The translations under genes were made by a program, and so were the position numbers. 6,840 nucleotides of DNA from JAVBKP01 sp031553975 (GTDB taxonomy: Bacteria > Bacillota > Clostridia > Peptostreptococcales > Anaerovoracaceae), in assembly GCA_031553975.1 (NCBI GenBank), contig JAVBKP010000059.1:1-6840 (forward strand), written 5' to 3'. The notes below the pieces were generated by a model. It ran no database searches, was not told where the DNA came from, and was given only the letters and a program-made list of their open reading frames with translations. This document shows positions 6,142 through 6,840 of this stretch, piece by piece; the stretch's first letter is position 1; every line of letters starts with the position of its first letter.

Positions 6142-6840
6142 TAGCTGAAGTACACGATTCAGCATTTTGTCTGCCATAAATTCTTCCTCTACTCTCTTAT
6201 GTGCTGCCTCTCCTAATTTTTTTCGCAGAGGCTCGTCATCCACCAGTGTCTGCATAGCCTCTGCTAATGATTTTACATCTTTAGGGGGAACTGTAATTCC
6301 AGATATTCCATCTAAACTCACATATGGAACCCCACTTGGAAGTTGCGTATTAATAACCGGTTTCCCATGTGCCATGGCTTCTATTTGAACCAACCCGAAA
6401 GCTTCTGTTTTTTCCACTGAAGGCAACACAAAAAAATCGCAGTTTGCGAATTCTTCAGCCAATTGTGTATCTGCCATGTTTTTTAAAAAATGTATTTTAT
6501 CAGCAGTATTCTGCTTTTCTGCTTTTTCTTTTAAATGATTTAATAATGGCCCGTCTCCCACAATACTTAATTCTGCTCCTGTTACCGCTTGAAAAGCGTC
6601 TAAAAGAATATCACAGCCTTTATAATATACCAATCTTCCCACAAATAGAATTTTAACAACACGATCTTTAACCTTTGGCGTTATATTCTTATGCTGCAAA
6701 ATTTCAGGATTCACGCCGTATGGAATAATGACGCACTTTTCGCTATATGATTTTAGATAGTCAGAACCATCAATGTGCCCTTGCGTGGCAACAATGATGG
6801 CATCAGCCCTGCGCAACATTTTTTCCATAAACGGTTTATA
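6124..6840 (-). CDS. GT4-family glycosyltransferase, C-terminal part (5' end outside window)
   Basis: This is a retaining GT-B enzyme that would transfer a sugar from a nucleotide donor to the growing glycan at the cytoplasmic face of the membrane. The frame is open to the edge: four codons (Tyr-Lys-Pro-Phe) precede the first visible ATG at 6828, so that ATG is internal and the N-terminal acceptor-binding domain lies outside. The 238 visible residues include IPYGVN (39-44 of the fragment), LFVGRLVYYKG (65-75) with the phosphate-binding Arg and Lys, VGDGPL (94-99), and the EX7E donor motif from Glu146 to Glu154, followed by EAMAHGKPVI. The donor and linkage cannot be read from sequence. GDP-mannose or GDP-D-rhamnose is plausible given manC and rmd nearby. 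Its TAG stop (6126-6124) overlaps the wzt stop on the other strand. Confidence 0.9.
   Translation of the reverse strand, partial: YKPFMEKMLRRADAIIVATQGHIDGSDYLKSYSEKCVIIPYGVNPEILQHKNITPKVKDRVVKILFVGRLVYYKGCDILLDAFQAVTGAELSIVGDGPLLNHLKEKAEKQNTADKIHFLKNMADTQLAEEFANCDFFVLPSVEKTEAFGLVQIEAMAHGKPVINTQLPSGVPYVSLDGISGITVPPKDVKSLAEAMQTLVDDEPLRKKLGEAAHKRVEEEFMADKMLNRVLQLYEELT

Noticed and set aside
6167..6656. Two plus-strand open frames opposite the glycosyltransferase
   Set aside because: The minus strand encodes a clear GT4 protein with the EX7E and VGDGPL motifs. The opposite frames have low-complexity, non-family translations.

Overview
This 6.84 kb window is part of a surface-polysaccharide (O-antigen or similar cell-surface glycan) locus built around GDP-mannose-derived 6-deoxysugars. 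It is AT-rich, has strong purine-rich Shine-Dalgarno sites (AGGAGG, AAGGAG), uses a TTG start in one gene, and its promoters match the sigma-A/sigma-70 consensus closely. These traits suggest a low-GC Bacillota such as a member of Clostridia or Negativicutes, but no taxonomic marker gene is present, so this is an inference.

Layout. Minus-strand block, read from 3510 down to 1: manC (mannose-1-phosphate guanylyltransferase), a DUF4214-type gene of unknown function, a perB-like sugar N-acetyltransferase of the NeuD/PglD family, and per (GDP-perosamine synthase-type PLP aminotransferase). The per reading frame is cut by one in-frame TGA at codon 166 and runs off the left edge. Plus-strand block, 3652 to 6127: rmd (GDP-6-deoxy-D-mannose reductase), wzm (ABC-2 type permease) and wzt (ABC ATPase). 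At the right edge a minus-strand GT4 glycosyltransferase enters the window and converges on wzt, with the two stop codons overlapping. Nearly everything is coding. The longest gap is the 141-nt divergent region between manC and rmd.

How the genes fit together. ManC makes GDP-mannose. A GDP-mannose 4,6-dehydratase (Gmd), not in this window, would turn it into GDP-4-keto-6-deoxymannose. That intermediate is the branch point: Rmd reduces it to GDP-D-rhamnose, while Per aminates it to GDP-perosamine, which PerB would N-acetylate. The GT4 enzyme would help build the chain, and Wzm/Wzt would export it. The in-frame stop removes the PLP lysine of Per, so the N-acetylperosamine arm is probably off in this sequence while the D-rhamnose arm looks intact.

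Regulation visible in the sequence. The manC and rmd promoters are divergent and share essentially the same -35 hexamer. A second promoter with perfect consensus hexamers lies between manC and the DUF4214 gene and would drive DUF4214-perB-per separately. No intrinsic terminator with a U-tract was found. I saw no clearly new molecular system; the best leads are the disrupted branch gene, the shared -35 element, the DUF4214 gene and the symmetrical wzt/GT junction.
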